Positions 33,909-42,928 are shown, numbered from the stretch's first letter. The stretch: 52,803 nt of DNA from Candidatus Rokubacteria bacterium RIFCSPLOWO2_02_FULL_73_56 (GCA_001788495.1 MGCF01000132.1:38378-91180); one strand, 5' to 3'. The notes: generated by a model not told the origin, from the sequence alone. A program made the numbers and translations.

Positions 33909-34234
33909 GCGAGCCCTCCCCGTGTCGCGAGCCTGCCCCGACCCCGCCAGGCGTGGGCGCCCAGACTCACGCGCCCGCGCCGCAGCGCCACGCCCTCCTG
34001 CTCCAGTCGGATCCGCTGCGTCAGCATGCCGGCGAGCCGCGCGCGCCGGCTGATGCCGCCCCGCGCGTTCACCACGCGGTGCCAGGGCAGGCCGCCCGGC
34101 GCGCCCCGGAGCGCCTGGCCCACCGCCCGCGCCGCACGCGGGCGGCCGAGGAGCGCCGCGATCTGGCCATACGTGGCCACCCGCCCGCGCGGGATCCGCC
34201 GCACGAGGCGGAACACCTCGGCCCGGAAGCTCAC
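33893..34234 (-). CDS. Alkyltransferase-like protein (MGMT-fold, Trp in place of Cys)
   Basis: The protein has 113 residues. The methylguanine methyltransferase DNA-binding fold is clear: [40 protein letters not shown], followed by the active-site loop [12 protein letters not shown]. The methyl-acceptor cysteine of PCHR is tryptophan, as in ATL proteins that bind O6-alkylguanine without removing it and channel it to excision repair. A Pro-Arg/Gly-rich tail follows. The GTG start overlaps the ABC exporter stop (GTGA). Confidence 0.9.
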   Translation of the reverse strand: MSFRAEVFRLVRRIPRGRVATYGQIAALLGRPRAARAVGQALRGAPGGLPWHRVVNARGGISRRARLAGMLTQRIRLEQEGVALRRGRVSLGAHAWRGRGRLATRGGLACGWH

Positions 34235-36027
34235 GCCGGCGCCGCGCCGACCTGCAGCTCCCAGAGGCGCGCGTACAGCCCGCCCCGGCGGAGCAGCGCG
34301 GCGTGCGACCCGTCTTCGTGGATGCGGCCGCGGTGCAGGACCAGGATCCGGTCGGCGCCCTGCACCGTCGAGAGGCGATGCGCGATCGTGATGCTGGTCC
34401 GGCCGGCCAGGAGTCCCGCCATCGCTTGCCGAATGAGCGCTTCGGATTCCGGGTCGACGCTCGACGTCGCCTCGTCGAGGACGAGGACGGCCGGATTGTA
34501 CACGAGGGCACGCGCGATGGCCAGCAGCTGGCGCTGCCCGTGCGAGACGTTGCCGCCCCGCTCGGTCAGCACCTCCGCGAGCCCTTGTGGCAGCGCGGCG
34601 ACGACGCCCCCGGCCCGCGCGCCCTCGAGCGCGCGCGCGAGGTCGGCGGGCGTGAGCGCGCCGTCGGCGCCGAGCCGCAGGTTGTCCTCCACGGTCCCGG
34701 TGAAGAGCAGGCTCTCCTGGAAGACGATGCCCACGTGTCGTCGCAGGCGCGCGAGGTCCCACGCGCGCACGTCCACACCGTCCACGCGCACGCACCCGCG
34801 CTGCGCCTCGTAGGAGCGGTTGAGCAGCCGCGCGATCGTCGACTTCCCCTCGCCCGTCGCGCCGACGAGCGCCACGCGCTCGCCGCGCGCCACCGCGAGC
34901 GCGCAGTCGCGTAGGACCCAGTGCTCGCCCTCGTAGGCGGCCCACACGCCCCGCAGCTCGACCGCCGGCTCCTCCGGGCGCGGCGCCGGCGCGGCCGGCC
35001 GTGCCGGCGGCGTGATCGCGGGCGCGCGATCGAGCAGGCCGAAGATCCGCTCGGCGGCGGCCATCGCCGCCTGCATCACCGTGTACTTGGCGCCGAGGTC
35101 GCGGATCGGCAGGAAGAACCGGTTCGTGTACTGGATGAACGCGACGAGCGCGCCGAACGTCAGCGCGCCGGCGACGATCTGCTGCCCGCCGTACCAGAGC
35201 AGGAGCGCCAGCGCGACCGAGCCGAGGGCCTCGACCGACGCGTAGAGCGACGCCTCGTACACCGTGGAGCCGAAGAGCGCGCGGCGGTAGTCGGCGTTCA
35301 GCCGCCGGAAGATGCCGGCCTCGTGGGCCTCGCGCGCGAAGAGCTGGATCACGCTCATGCCCTGGAGCGACTCCTGCAGGAACCCGTTGAGGCGGGCGAG
35401 CCGGGTCCGCACGCGGCGGTACGCGTCGCGCGCGCGGAGCCGGAAGAAGCCGGCGACGAGCCCGAGCGCCGGGACGATCGAGAACGTGACCAGCGCGAGG
35501 TGCCAGTCGAGCCAGAGCATGACGCCCACGACGCCGGCGAGCGTGACGACGTCGGCCACCACCGCGAAGAGGCCGCTCGTGAAGGCCTCGGCGACCGCCT
35601 CGACGTCGTTCAGCACGCGCGTCATCAGCCGGCCCACGGGGTTCCTGTCGAAGAACGCGGCCTCGAGCCGGAGGAGGTGGGCGAAGAGCGCCTCGCGGAG
35701 GTCCGAGGTCACCCGTTGCCCGGTGAGGTGCATGAGGTACGCCTCGAGCGTGCGCAGCCCGTAGAGCAGGATCAGCACCCCGACGTAGAGCCCCGCGACC
35801 CCGGCCAGGCCGCGCCAGTCCGCCCGGAGGATGTGCTCGTCGATCGCGACCTTGAGGAGCCACGGCTGGGCGAGCTCGGCGGCCGCGATCAGCGGAAACA
35901 GCAGGAGCGAGCCGCCGACCAGCGCCCGGTGCGGGCGCGCGGCCCGCCAGAGGCGGGCGACGAGCCGCCGGTCGAACGCCGCGCCGAGCCGCTCGGCGCC
36001 GTCCGTGTCGGGGAGCGCGTCAGGCAC
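34231..36027 (-). CDS. ABC half-exporter with degenerate signature (MdlB-like subunit)
   Basis: The protein has 598 residues. The six-helix exporter transmembrane domain (about 30-320) is followed by an ATPase domain with Walker [10 protein letters not shown]-loop IVFQESLLF, signature NVSHGQRQ (a departure from LSGGQ), Walker B with catalytic glutamate [12 protein letters not shown] and H-loop IAHRLST. Paired with the neighbouring subunit, whose Walker B ends in Asp, this gives the pattern of a heterodimeric exporter with one consensus and one degenerate ATP site, as in MdlA/MdlB or TM287/288-type transporters. The genes overlap by 8 nt. Cargo is unknown; lipids or drugs are typical. Confidence 0.92.
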   Translation of the reverse strand: MPDALPDTDGAERLGAAFDRRLVARLWRAARPHRALVGGSLLLFPLIAAAELAQPWLLKVAIDEHILRADWRGLAGVAGLYVGVLILLYGLRTLEAYLMHLTGQRVTSDLREALFAHLLRLEAAFFDRNPVGRLMTRVLNDVEAVAEAFTSGLFAVVADVVTLAGVVGVMLWLDWHLALVTFSIVPALGLVAGFFRLRARDAYRRVRTRLARLNGFLQESLQGMSVIQLFAREAHEAGIFRRLNADYRRALFGSTVYEASLYASVEALGSVALALLLWYGGQQIVAGALTFGALVAFIQYTNRFFLPIRDLGAKYTVMQAAMAAAERIFGLLDRAPAITPPARPAAPAPRPEEPAVELRGVWAAYEGEHWVLRDCALAVARGERVALVGATGEGKSTIARLLNRSYEAQRGCVRVDGVDVRAWDLARLRRHVGIVFQESLLFTGTVEDNLRLGADGALTPADLARALEGARAGGVVAALPQGLAEVLTERGGNVSHGQRQLLAIARALVYNPAVLVLDEATSSVDPESEALIRQAMAGLLAGRTSITIAHRLSTVQGADRILVLHRGRIHEDGSHAALLRRGGLYARLWELQVGAAPA

Positions 36028-37753
36028 GCGCGATCTCCTCCTCGAGCTGCTGGATCCGCCAGAGCCGGGCGTAGAGGCCGCCCGCGCGGACGAGGTCCTC
36101 GTGCCGGCCCTGCGCCACCACCCGCCCCGCGTCGAGGACCACGACGCGGTCGGCCGCCTGCGCGGCGCGCAGCCGGTGCGTCGCGAGCAGCACCGTCCGC
36201 CCGCCCGCCCCGCCGCGGAGGCCCGCGAGGATCTCCTCCTCCTTGGCGGCGTCGACCGAGGCGAAGGCGTCGTCGAGCACGAGGATCCGCGGCGCCCGCA
36301 CGAGCGCGCGCGCCAGCGCCACGCGCTGCCGCTGGCCGCCCGAGAGCGTGAGGCCGCGCTCGCCGACCACGGAAGCGAAGCCCGCCGGGAAGCGCTCGAT
36401 CTCGTCGGCGACGCCGGCGGCGGCCGCCGCCGCGCGCACCTCCGCCTCGCCGACGCCGTCGCGGCCGAGCGACACGTTCTCGGCGAGCGCGCGGGCGAAG
36501 AGGAACGCCTCCTGCGGCACGTAGGCGAGCAGCGGCCGCAGCGCCGCGAGCGGCAGGCGCGTCACGTCGTGCCCGCCGACGAAGACCGTGCCGGGCGGCG
36601 GCTCCCAGAGCCGTGCGAGCAGCAGGCCGAGCGTGGTCTTGCCGCTGCCCGTGGGCCCGACGACCGCCACCATCTCGCCCTCGGCGACCTCGAAGCTGAC
36701 GCCCGTCAGCGCGGGCGCGCGCCCCGCGTAGGCGAACGTGAGCTCGCGGAAGGCGATCGAGGCCGCGGCGGCGAGCGGCGCGCCGGGGGGCGGGGGCGGC
36801 AGCGCCGCGGCCAGGACGTCCTGGATCCGCGCCATCGAGGTGAGGCCGCGCCGCGCGATCGAGAGGGTCCAGCCGAGCGCGACGGTGGGCCACGTGAGGT
36901 AGCCGAGGTAGCCGGTGAACGCGACCAGGGCGCCCAGCGAGAGCCGGCCGGCCACCACCGCCGTGCCGCCCGCCCAGAGCACGACGAGCGTGCCGATCCC
37001 CGCGATCAGCCCCATCAGGGGCGCGAGGCCGGTCTGGATGCGGACGAGCGCGAGGCTCCGCCGCAGGTACTCGGCGTTGGCGCGGGCGAAGTCGGCGCGT
37101 GCCTTCGCCTCGAGCGTGTACGCGCGCACGACGGCCATCCCGGCGAGGTACTCCTGCACGCGCGCCGAGAGCACGCCGAGTTGGTCCTGCGCCGCCTGCG
37201 TCCGGTCGCTCAGCACGACGTTGAAGCGGCGGCCGAGCAGCACGAGGACCGGGTACGGGGCCATCGCCCAGAGCGTGAGCCAGGGGTCCACCGCGAGCAT
37301 CGCCACGAGCACGCCGCCGAACGCGAAGACCGTCCCGGCCAGGCTCACCAGGCCGAAGCCGACCAGCGACTTCACCGCGGCCACGTCGCTGGACGCGCGG
37401 GCCATGAGGTCGCCGGTCGGGCGCGCGGCGAAGTGCGCCGGCGGAAACGTCTGGAGGGCCGTGTAGAGGTCGTTGCGGAGCTGGTACTCGATCCGCTGGG
37501 CGCCGCCGATCATCGTGAAGCGCGAGGCGAGCCGGGCGGCACCGTTGCCGAGCGCCAGCAACACGATGACCGTCACGTGCCGCAGGAGCGGCGCCGCGGC
37601 CGCGTCGGCCGCGAGGTCGTCGATCGCGCGCTTCACGGTCCACGGGATCGCCAGCGAGCAGAGGGTCGCGGCGGCCAGGGCCGCGACGCCCGCGGCGTAG
37701 CGCGTCCGGTGGCGGGCGACGTACCGCCAGACCGCGCGCGCCGGAGACGTCAG
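36020..37753 (-). CDS. ABC half-exporter with degenerate Walker B (MdlA-like subunit)
   Basis: The protein has about 577 residues. A transmembrane domain begins AVWRYVARHRTRYAAGVAALAAATLCSLAIPW and is followed by an ATPase domain with Walker A GPTGSGKT, canonical LTLSGGQRQRVALARAL and Walker B ILVLDDAFASVD, with Asp in place of the catalytic Glu. No ATG, GTG or TTG occurs between the panE stop and the first helix; the best start is CTG at 37753, overlapping the panE stop as CTGA. The next GTG would remove the first membrane helix. It partners the downstream half-exporter. Confidence 0.9.
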   Translation of the reverse strand: MTSPARAVWRYVARHRTRYAAGVAALAAATLCSLAIPWTVKRAIDDLAADAAAAPLLRHVTVIVLLALGNGAARLASRFTMIGGAQRIEYQLRNDLYTALQTFPPAHFAARPTGDLMARASSDVAAVKSLVGFGLVSLAGTVFAFGGVLVAMLAVDPWLTLWAMAPYPVLVLLGRRFNVVLSDRTQAAQDQLGVLSARVQEYLAGMAVVRAYTLEAKARADFARANAEYLRRSLALVRIQTGLAPLMGLIAGIGTLVVLWAGGTAVVAGRLSLGALVAFTGYLGYLTWPTVALGWTLSIARRGLTSMARIQDVLAAALPPPPPGAPLAAAASIAFRELTFAYAGRAPALTGVSFEVAEGEMVAVVGPTGSGKTTLGLLLARLWEPPPGTVFVGGHDVTRLPLAALRPLLAYVPQEAFLFARALAENVSLGRDGVGEAEVRAAAAAAGVADEIERFPAGFASVVGERGLTLSGGQRQRVALARALVRAPRILVLDDAFASVDAAKEEEILAGLRGGAGGRTVLLATHRLRAAQAADRVVVLDAGRVVAQGRHEDLVRAGGLYARLWRIQQLEEEIARA

Positions 37754-38670
37754 CCGCGGCCCCCGGCGGCGTGCGGCTTGAGCGCGGCGTAGACCGCGAA
37801 GACGGTCGGCAGTGCCACGCCGAGGCGCGCGCCGAGGCGCACCGCGTGGCCGTGGAGCGCCTCGAGCTCGAGCCGTCGGCCCGCCAGGAGATCGTGGTGG
37901 AGCGACGAGGTGGCCTCCGGCGCGACGCCGGCGGCCGTCTTCACGATCGTCTCGACCGCGTCGGGCGCGAGCGCGACGCCGGCCGCACGCGCCAGGGCGG
38001 CGAGCTCGTCCAGCAGCAGGCGGTAGAGCCGCCAGGTCTCGGGCGTGTCGCGCACGACGCCCATCCGCGCGCGCGTGACCGCGGTGGTGCCCGCCTGGGC
38101 GCAGATGAAGAGGTACTTCTCCCAGAGCACCCGCCGGATCGCGGTCGAGAGCTCGGCGGGGATCCCGGCGTGGGCGAGCGTGTCCCGGAGTCGCTCGGCC
38201 CGCGGGCTCACGCGGCCGTCGAGCTCGCCGAGGACGATGCGCCCGCCGAAGCGGTGGGCGATGACGCCGGGCGCCTCCAGCGTCGCGAAGACGTACGCCG
38301 CCCCGCCGAGGGCGTGCCCGGCGCCGAGGACCGCGTCGATCTTGTCCTCGTTGTCGACGCCGTTCTGCAGCGAGAGCACGGCGGTCTCGGGCCCGACCAC
38401 GGGGCGGAGCGCGCCCGCCGCCGCCTCGGTGTCGAACGCCTTCACGCAGAACAGCACCGCGTCCGCCAGCGGCTGCCCGGCGAGCGACGCGACGGCCGCC
38501 GGACGCGTGAGCCACTCGCCCTCGACCGACGAGCGGACGCGCAGCCCGTCGCGGCGGAGCGCCTCCAGCTGGGCCCCCCGCGCGACCATCGTGACCCGCT
38601 CGCCGGCCCGCACGAGCTTGGCGCCGAAGTAGCCGCCGACGCCCCCGGCCCCCATGACGACGATGTGCAT
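37750..38670 (-). CDS. panE: 2-dehydropantoate 2-reductase family (ketopantoate reductase)
   Basis: The protein has 306 residues with an N-terminal Rossmann motif MGAGGVGGYFGAKLVRAG, the VLFCVKAFDTE segment, QNGVDNEDKI, and the helical C-terminal domain (ALGGAAYVFATLEAPGVIAH, SSLHHDLLAGRRLELEALHGHAVRLGARLGVALPT). True PanE makes pantoate for coenzyme A using NADPH; several paralogous families share the fold, so the substrate should be regarded as probable only. ATGA overlap with corA upstream and CTGA overlap with the ABC subunit downstream. Confidence 0.82.
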   Translation of the reverse strand: MHIVVMGAGGVGGYFGAKLVRAGERVTMVARGAQLEALRRDGLRVRSSVEGEWLTRPAAVASLAGQPLADAVLFCVKAFDTEAAAGALRPVVGPETAVLSLQNGVDNEDKIDAVLGAGHALGGAAYVFATLEAPGVIAHRFGGRIVLGELDGRVSPRAERLRDTLAHAGIPAELSTAIRRVLWEKYLFICAQAGTTAVTRARMGVVRDTPETWRLYRLLLDELAALARAAGVALAPDAVETIVKTAAGVAPEATSSLHHDLLAGRRLELEALHGHAVRLGARLGVALPTVFAVYAALKPHAAGGRG

Positions 38671-39770
38671 CACCACCAGCCCCGCCGGCGGAAGTAGAGG
38701 AGCATGCCCGCGGCCGTCAGCGCCATGAGGCCGAGCACGCCGGGGTAGCCCCAGCGCCAGCCGAGCTCCGGCATCCCCGCGAAGTTCATGCCGTAGATCG
38801 ACGCGATGAACGTCAGCGGGATGAACAGCGTCGCGATGACCGTGAGCACTTTCATCACCGAGTTGAGGCGCTGGTTCTGGGCCGAGAGGTGCACCTCCAT
38901 CACGCTGGTGAGGCTCTCCCGCAGCGACTCGATCACCTCGAGCGCCTGCACGGCGTGGTCGTAGCTGTCGCGCAGGAACACGCCGGTCGCCGCGGCGACG
39001 AACGTCGCGTCGGCGCGCTGGAGGACCGCGATCTCCTCCCGGAGCGGCCACACCGCGCGGCGCAGCGTGAGCACGTTCCGGCGTGCCCGCTGGATCCGCG
39101 GCAGGGTCTCCGGCAGCGCGTCGAGCGCGTCGTCCTCGAGCGCCTCGACGGACTCGATCACGCGCTCGAGCACCGGGAAGTAGGCGTCCACGACCGCGTC
39201 GAGCAGCAGGTATGCCAGGTAGTCGGCGCCCGCGTCGCGGACGCGCCCGCGCCGCTGTCGGATCGCGTCGCGGACCGGGTCGAAGACGTCCCAGTCGGCC
39301 CGCTCCTGCACGGTCACGACCCAGTCCTGGCCGAAGAACAGGCTCACCTGCTCGTCCTCGACCTCCTGGCTCAGGCGGACCATCCGGAGCACGATGAGGA
39401 AGTACGTGTCGAAGCGCTCGACCTTGGGCCGCTGCGGGACGTTCATCGCGTCCTCGAGCGCCATCGGGTGCAGGCCGAAGCGCTCGCCGAGCCGGGTCAG
39501 CACCTCGGGCTGTCCGAGGCCCTCCACGTTGATCCAGCTCACGCGCCCCGGCAGGACCTCGGCGAGCGCGTCCTCGATCCGCTCGACCGTGCGCTCGACG
39601 TGCGCCTCGGGCCCGTAGCCGATCACGGAGATGCGCGGGGCCTCGCCCGCGGCGCTCTCGGGCGCCTCGAGCGTGCCGGGGAGCGTTCCGGGCCGGATCC
39701 GCGCCACGCGCCGCCGCCGCGGCACGGGCGCGGCGCGGAGCAGCCGTTCGCGGCGGCGCAGACCCTCCAT
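38670..39770 (-). CDS. corA: CorA-family magnesium/cobalt transporter
   Basis: The 366-residue protein has a cytoplasmic N-terminal domain (SVIGYGPEAHVERT, MALEDAMNVPQRPKVERFDTYFLIVLRMV), long stalk helices, and two C-terminal transmembrane helices flanking the family selectivity motif YGMN (326-329, in IYGMNFAGMPE), then a positively charged tail RRRGWW. It assembles as a homopentameric channel for divalent cations. First gene of the nine-gene minus-strand operon. Divergent from the inositol monophosphatase gene with 68 bp between the starts. Confidence 0.95.
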   Translation of the reverse strand: MEGLRRRERLLRAAPVPRRRRVARIRPGTLPGTLEAPESAAGEAPRISVIGYGPEAHVERTVERIEDALAEVLPGRVSWINVEGLGQPEVLTRLGERFGLHPMALEDAMNVPQRPKVERFDTYFLIVLRMVRLSQEVEDEQVSLFFGQDWVVTVQERADWDVFDPVRDAIRQRRGRVRDAGADYLAYLLLDAVVDAYFPVLERVIESVEALEDDALDALPETLPRIQRARRNVLTLRRAVWPLREEIAVLQRADATFVAAATGVFLRDSYDHAVQALEVIESLRESLTSVMEVHLSAQNQRLNSVMKVLTVIATLFIPLTFIASIYGMNFAGMPELGWRWGYPGVLGLMALTAAGMLLYFRRRGWW

Positions 39771-39781
39771 GGCCGCCGTTC

Positions 39782-39810
39782 ATGCTCCGGGACGGTGCGT
39801 TGGTTGTCAA
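39782..39810 (-). promoter_or_regulatory. Candidate corA promoter
   Basis: A perfect TTGACA (39810-39805) and 17-bp spacer lead to GAGCAT (39787-39782), a weak -10 that ends 11 nt before the corA ATG. Overlap with the opposite promoter at 39800-39828 means that the two could interfere. Confidence 0.45.
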
Positions 39811-39828
39811 GCGCGCGCGTGCTAGAGT
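39800..39828 (+). promoter_or_regulatory. Candidate promoter for inositol monophosphatase gene
   Basis: TTGGTT (39800-39805), a 17-bp spacer and TAGAGT (39823-39828) end 10 nt before the ATG at 39839; no Shine-Dalgarno sequence. A leaderless or near-leaderless transcript is predicted. Confidence 0.5.
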
Positions 39829-39838
39829 CGAGCCGACC

Positions 39839-40624
39839 ATGGCATCGCTGGAGCGACGCGTGGCGATCGACGCCGCGCAGGCAGCCGGCCGTCTCCTCCG
39901 GTCCGAGCTGCAGGGACCCCGCCGCATCGCCTACAAGGGCACGCCGACCAACCTGGTCACCGAGATGGACGCGCGCGCCGAGGAGCTGATCGTCGGCCGC
40001 CTGGCCGCGGCGTTCCCCGACGACGGCGTGCTCGCCGAGGAGCGGGGCGCCGCCGGCGGCCGCTCGGGCCGCCGCTGGATCATCGACCCGCTGGACGGGA
40101 CGACGAACTACGCGCACGGCGTGCCGCTCTTCGCGGTCTCGATCGGGCTCGAGGTCGGCGGCCGCGTCGAGCTCGGCGTGGTCGCCGACCCGAACCTCGA
40201 CGAGCTGTACGTCGCCGAGCGCGGCCGTGGCGCGACGCTCAACGCGCAGCCGCTCGCGGTGTCGGCCACGACGACGCTCGACGAGAGCCTGCTCGCGACC
40301 GGCTTCCCCTACGACATCCGCGAGACCGACGACAACAACCTCCGGGAGTACGCGGCGTTCAGCGTGCGCGCGCGCGCGGTGCGCCGCATGGGCTCCGCCG
40401 TGCTCTACCTCGCCTGGCTCGCGGCCGGGCGGCTCGACGGCTACTGGGAGCTGCGCCTCGGCGCCTGGGACGTCGCCGCCGGCAGCCTCCTGATCGCGGA
40501 GGCGGGCGGCCGCGTGACGGACCTCGTCGGCGGCCCGCTCGACCTGGAGACGCCGGCCGTCGTGGCGAGCAACGGCCGGATCCACGACGCGCTGCTCGCC
40601 GTGCTCAAGGAGATCCGAGGATGA
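39839..40624 (+). CDS. Inositol monophosphatase family protein
   Basis: This 261-residue Mg-dependent phosphatase has the metal-site motifs AEERG, WIIDPLDGTTNYAHG (aspartates 83 and 86) and the second signature GAWDVAAGSLLIAEAGG. It fits SuhB-type proteins (inositol-1-phosphate or related sugar/nucleotide phosphates). The length is standard. The ATG at 39839 was preferred over an upstream ATG at 39782 because it matches the family N-terminus (SLERRVAIDAAQAAGRLL) and follows the predicted promoter directly. It overlaps the DUF2889 start by 4 nt. Confidence 0.93.
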   Translation: MASLERRVAIDAAQAAGRLLRSELQGPRRIAYKGTPTNLVTEMDARAEELIVGRLAAAFPDDGVLAEERGAAGGRSGRRWIIDPLDGTTNYAHGVPLFAVSIGLEVGGRVELGVVADPNLDELYVAERGRGATLNAQPLAVSATTTLDESLLATGFPYDIRETDDNNLREYAAFSVRARAVRRMGSAVLYLAWLAAGRLDGYWELRLGAWDVAAGSLLIAEAGGRVTDLVGGPLDLETPAVVASNGRIHDALLAVLKEIRG

Positions 40625-41187
40625 CCGAGCCGCAGAAGCTGCCGCTCCACGTCCGCGCGATCCGCGCCGAGGCGTGGAAGGTGAGCGAGACCGAGCTCGA
40701 CGTCACGGGCCACCTGGTGGACGACCGCCCGCAGGGCGTCCCGGCGTGGTTCGACCCGACGCCGGCCAGCACGATCCACGACATGCGCCTGACGATCCGC
40801 GTGCGCTACCCGGACCTCGTGATCACGCGGGCCTCGGGGAGCATGGCGACGCACCCCTACACACTCTGCCCGGACGCGCTGCCGCCCCTCGAGCGGCTGG
40901 TCGGCCTCTCGGTGGCGCAGGGCTTCACGCGCGCCGTCAACGAGCGCTTCGGGCGCCGGCTCGGCTGCGCCCACCTGACCGCGCTCATCCAGGCGCTCGG
41001 CCCCGTCGTACGCCAGGCCGTGGGCGCGGCGTTCCGCGACGAGCGGCAGCCGCCGCGCGCCGACCGCGACGCCTGGTGGGTCGACACGTGCCAGGCGTGG
41101 CGCGCCGACGGTCCGCTCCACGCGCGGCTCGTTGCGGGCGACGTCGAGGGCCTGAAGGCGCTCTCGGCGCGCGGGCGCCCCGCCTAG
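40621..41187 (+). CDS. DUF2889 family protein
   Basis: The protein has 188 residues. The conserved centre includes IHDMRLTIRVRYPDLVITRASGSM, a C-containing GFTRAVNERFGRRLGCAHLTALI and the later conserved tryptophan region WWVDTCQAW. This pattern matches DUF2889, a soluble family of unknown function often found near CoA-ester metabolism genes. There is no signal peptide. It is coupled to the phosphatase gene by ATGA. Its TAG stop (41185-41187) forms the left end of palindromic element 41185-41314. Confidence 0.85.
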   Translation: MTEPQKLPLHVRAIRAEAWKVSETELDVTGHLVDDRPQGVPAWFDPTPASTIHDMRLTIRVRYPDLVITRASGSMATHPYTLCPDALPPLERLVGLSVAQGFTRAVNERFGRRLGCAHLTALIQALGPVVRQAVGAAFRDERQPPRADRDAWWVDTCQAWRADGPLHARLVAGDVEGLKALSARGRPA

Positions 41188-41314
41188 CCCGCATTGTTCG
41201 CGAACGGCGATGGCGCGACCGGGCGGGTGGCGCACCGTGCGGTCCCCCGGGAACCGCACCCGGCGCCAGGCCCTGCCCGCCTCGCGCGATGCCCGTTCGT
41301 GAAGATGCGGGCTA
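41185..41314. repeat. Palindromic element, complete copy (family P), spanning both stop codons
   Basis: This 130-bp element starts TAGCCCGCAT and ends ATGCGGGCTA, a perfect 10-bp terminal inverted repeat. Next inward TTCGCGAACGG pairs with CCGTTCGTGAA, then CGCGA/TCGCG, GGCGGG/CCCGCC, GGCGC/GCGCC and GTGCGGT/ACCGCAC around a short loop, so the whole element folds into one long hairpin. The terminal TAG is the stop codon of DUF2889 on the plus strand and of the ThDP enzyme on the minus strand. Related copies lie at 28761-28834 and 29087-29261. Confidence 0.8.
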
Positions 41315-42928
41315 GAGCTCCCAGGGCGGCGTGACCGCCATCGGGAGCTCGAGCACGGTCGGGCCGTCGGCCGCGAGGCCGCGCGCGAGCGCGGCGGGCA
41401 GCGTCGCCACCGTCACGCGCTCGCCCCGCGCCCCGAACGCCTCCGCGAGCGCCGGGAAGTCGGGGTTCGCCAGGTCGGCCTCGCCCCAGCGCCCCGCGAA
41501 GAGCGCTTCCTGGAGGTACTTGATCGCGCCGTAGCGGTCATCGTTCATCACCAGGAACACCACCGGCAGCCGGTACTTCACCGCCGTCGCCAGCTCGCCG
41601 ACCGAGTACATGAACCCGCCGTCGCCGACGACGGCGACGACCGGGCGGTCGGGCTTCGCGAGCTTGGCGCCGATCGCCGCGGGCACGCCGTAGCCGAGCG
41701 TCGCCGAGCCGACGGGATAGAGGAACGTGCGCGGCGCGAGCACCGGGAAGCGCCACTCCATCCAGTAGTTGATCCCGGTCTGGTCGCACGCGACGATCGC
41801 CTCGTCGGGCAGCGCCTCGCGGAGCGTCTCGAGCAGCCGCGCGGCCTCGGGCGTGTAGCGCGCGCTCGCCGCGCCGCGGAGCCCCGCGCGCCAGCGGTGG
41901 TCCCACCCGCCCGTGGGCTCGCCGGCGGCGAGCGCGGCGAGCAGGCGCGCGAGCCCGTCCCGGGCGTCCCCGACGATGCCGAGCGCGGGCTTGAACAGGA
42001 GCCCGATGACGCGCGGGTCGAGGTCGAGGTGGATCAGCGTCTGCCCGGGCGCGAAGGCGAGGTTCAGCAGGAGCCCCTGCGTCGAGCGGTGGGCGAAGCG
42101 GCAGCCCACCGCGAGGATCACGTCGGCGGCCTGGAGCACGGGCTCCGTGGCGCGCCGGTTCGGGAGCACGCCGTGCCAGAGCGGGTCGCGCTCGCTGATC
42201 GCGCCCCGGCCCATGACGCTGGTCAGGACGGGGGCGTCGAGCCGCCGCGCGAGCGCCAGCAACTCGGCCTCGGCGCCGGCGGCGACGACGCCGCCCCCGG
42301 CGATCAGGAGCGGCCGCGCGGCGCCGCGCAGCAGGCGCGCGGCCTCCGCGATCTCGCTCGGGTGGCAGGGCGGGCGCCGCCCGGCGCCGCCCCGCCCGGG
42401 CTCGGCCTCGACCCGCGCCGTCAGGAAGTCGTTCGGGATCGAGAGCGCGACGGGCCCCGGCCGCCCGGTGCGCAGGAGGTCGAACGCGGTGTGCACCGCC
42501 GCGGGGATGCTCCGCGCCTCGGTCAGCGCCTCCGCCCAGCGCGTGACCGGGCGGAAGCACTCGATCTGGTTCGGGACCTCGTGCAGCGCGCCGAGGTCGC
42601 GCCCGACGAGCGCCGAGGCGATGTCCGACATCACGACGAGCACGGGCATCGAGCCCGCGTACGACTCGACGAGCGGCGTCAGCACGTTCGTCGCGCCCGG
42701 CCCGGTCGTGACGAGCACGACGCCGGGCGCGCCGGAGGCGCGGGCGTAGCCGTCGGCCATGAACGCCGCGCCGGCTTCGTGGCGGGCCAGGACGTGGCGG
42801 ATCGCCGACTGGCGCAGGAGCGCGTCGTAGATCGCGAGGTTGTGGACGCCGGGGATCCCGAACACGTGGCGCACGCCCTCGGCGCCGAGCGCCGCGACGA
42901 CCCACTCGCCGCCCGTCAGGCTCGCCAT
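41312..42928 (-). CDS. Thiamine-diphosphate-dependent enzyme, acetolactate-synthase-like
   Basis: This 538-residue protein has the three domains of the ThDP decarboxylase family. The N-terminal PYR domain carries the cofactor-activating glutamate (RHEAGAAFMADGYARASG, E51) and TTGPGATN. The central TPP_M domain follows (LLIAGGGVVAAGAEAELL). The C-terminal PP domain has the ThDP motif GDGGFMYSVGEL running to VMNDD. The GIPGVHNLAIYDALL start resembles acetolactate synthase and the AruI-type 2-oxo acid decarboxylases; no regulatory-subunit gene is present, which argues against a true branched-chain synthase. Its ATG overlaps the stop of the second ThDP enzyme. Confidence 0.85.
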   Translation of the reverse strand: MASLTGGEWVVAALGAEGVRHVFGIPGVHNLAIYDALLRQSAIRHVLARHEAGAAFMADGYARASGAPGVVLVTTGPGATNVLTPLVESYAGSMPVLVVMSDIASALVGRDLGALHEVPNQIECFRPVTRWAEALTEARSIPAAVHTAFDLLRTGRPGPVALSIPNDFLTARVEAEPGRGGAGRRPPCHPSEIAEAARLLRGAARPLLIAGGGVVAAGAEAELLALARRLDAPVLTSVMGRGAISERDPLWHGVLPNRRATEPVLQAADVILAVGCRFAHRSTQGLLLNLAFAPGQTLIHLDLDPRVIGLLFKPALGIVGDARDGLARLLAALAAGEPTGGWDHRWRAGLRGAASARYTPEAARLLETLREALPDEAIVACDQTGINYWMEWRFPVLAPRTFLYPVGSATLGYGVPAAIGAKLAKPDRPVVAVVGDGGFMYSVGELATAVKYRLPVVFLVMNDDRYGAIKYLQEALFAGRWGEADLANPDFPALAEAFGARGERVTVATLPAALARGLAADGPTVLELPMAVTPPWEL

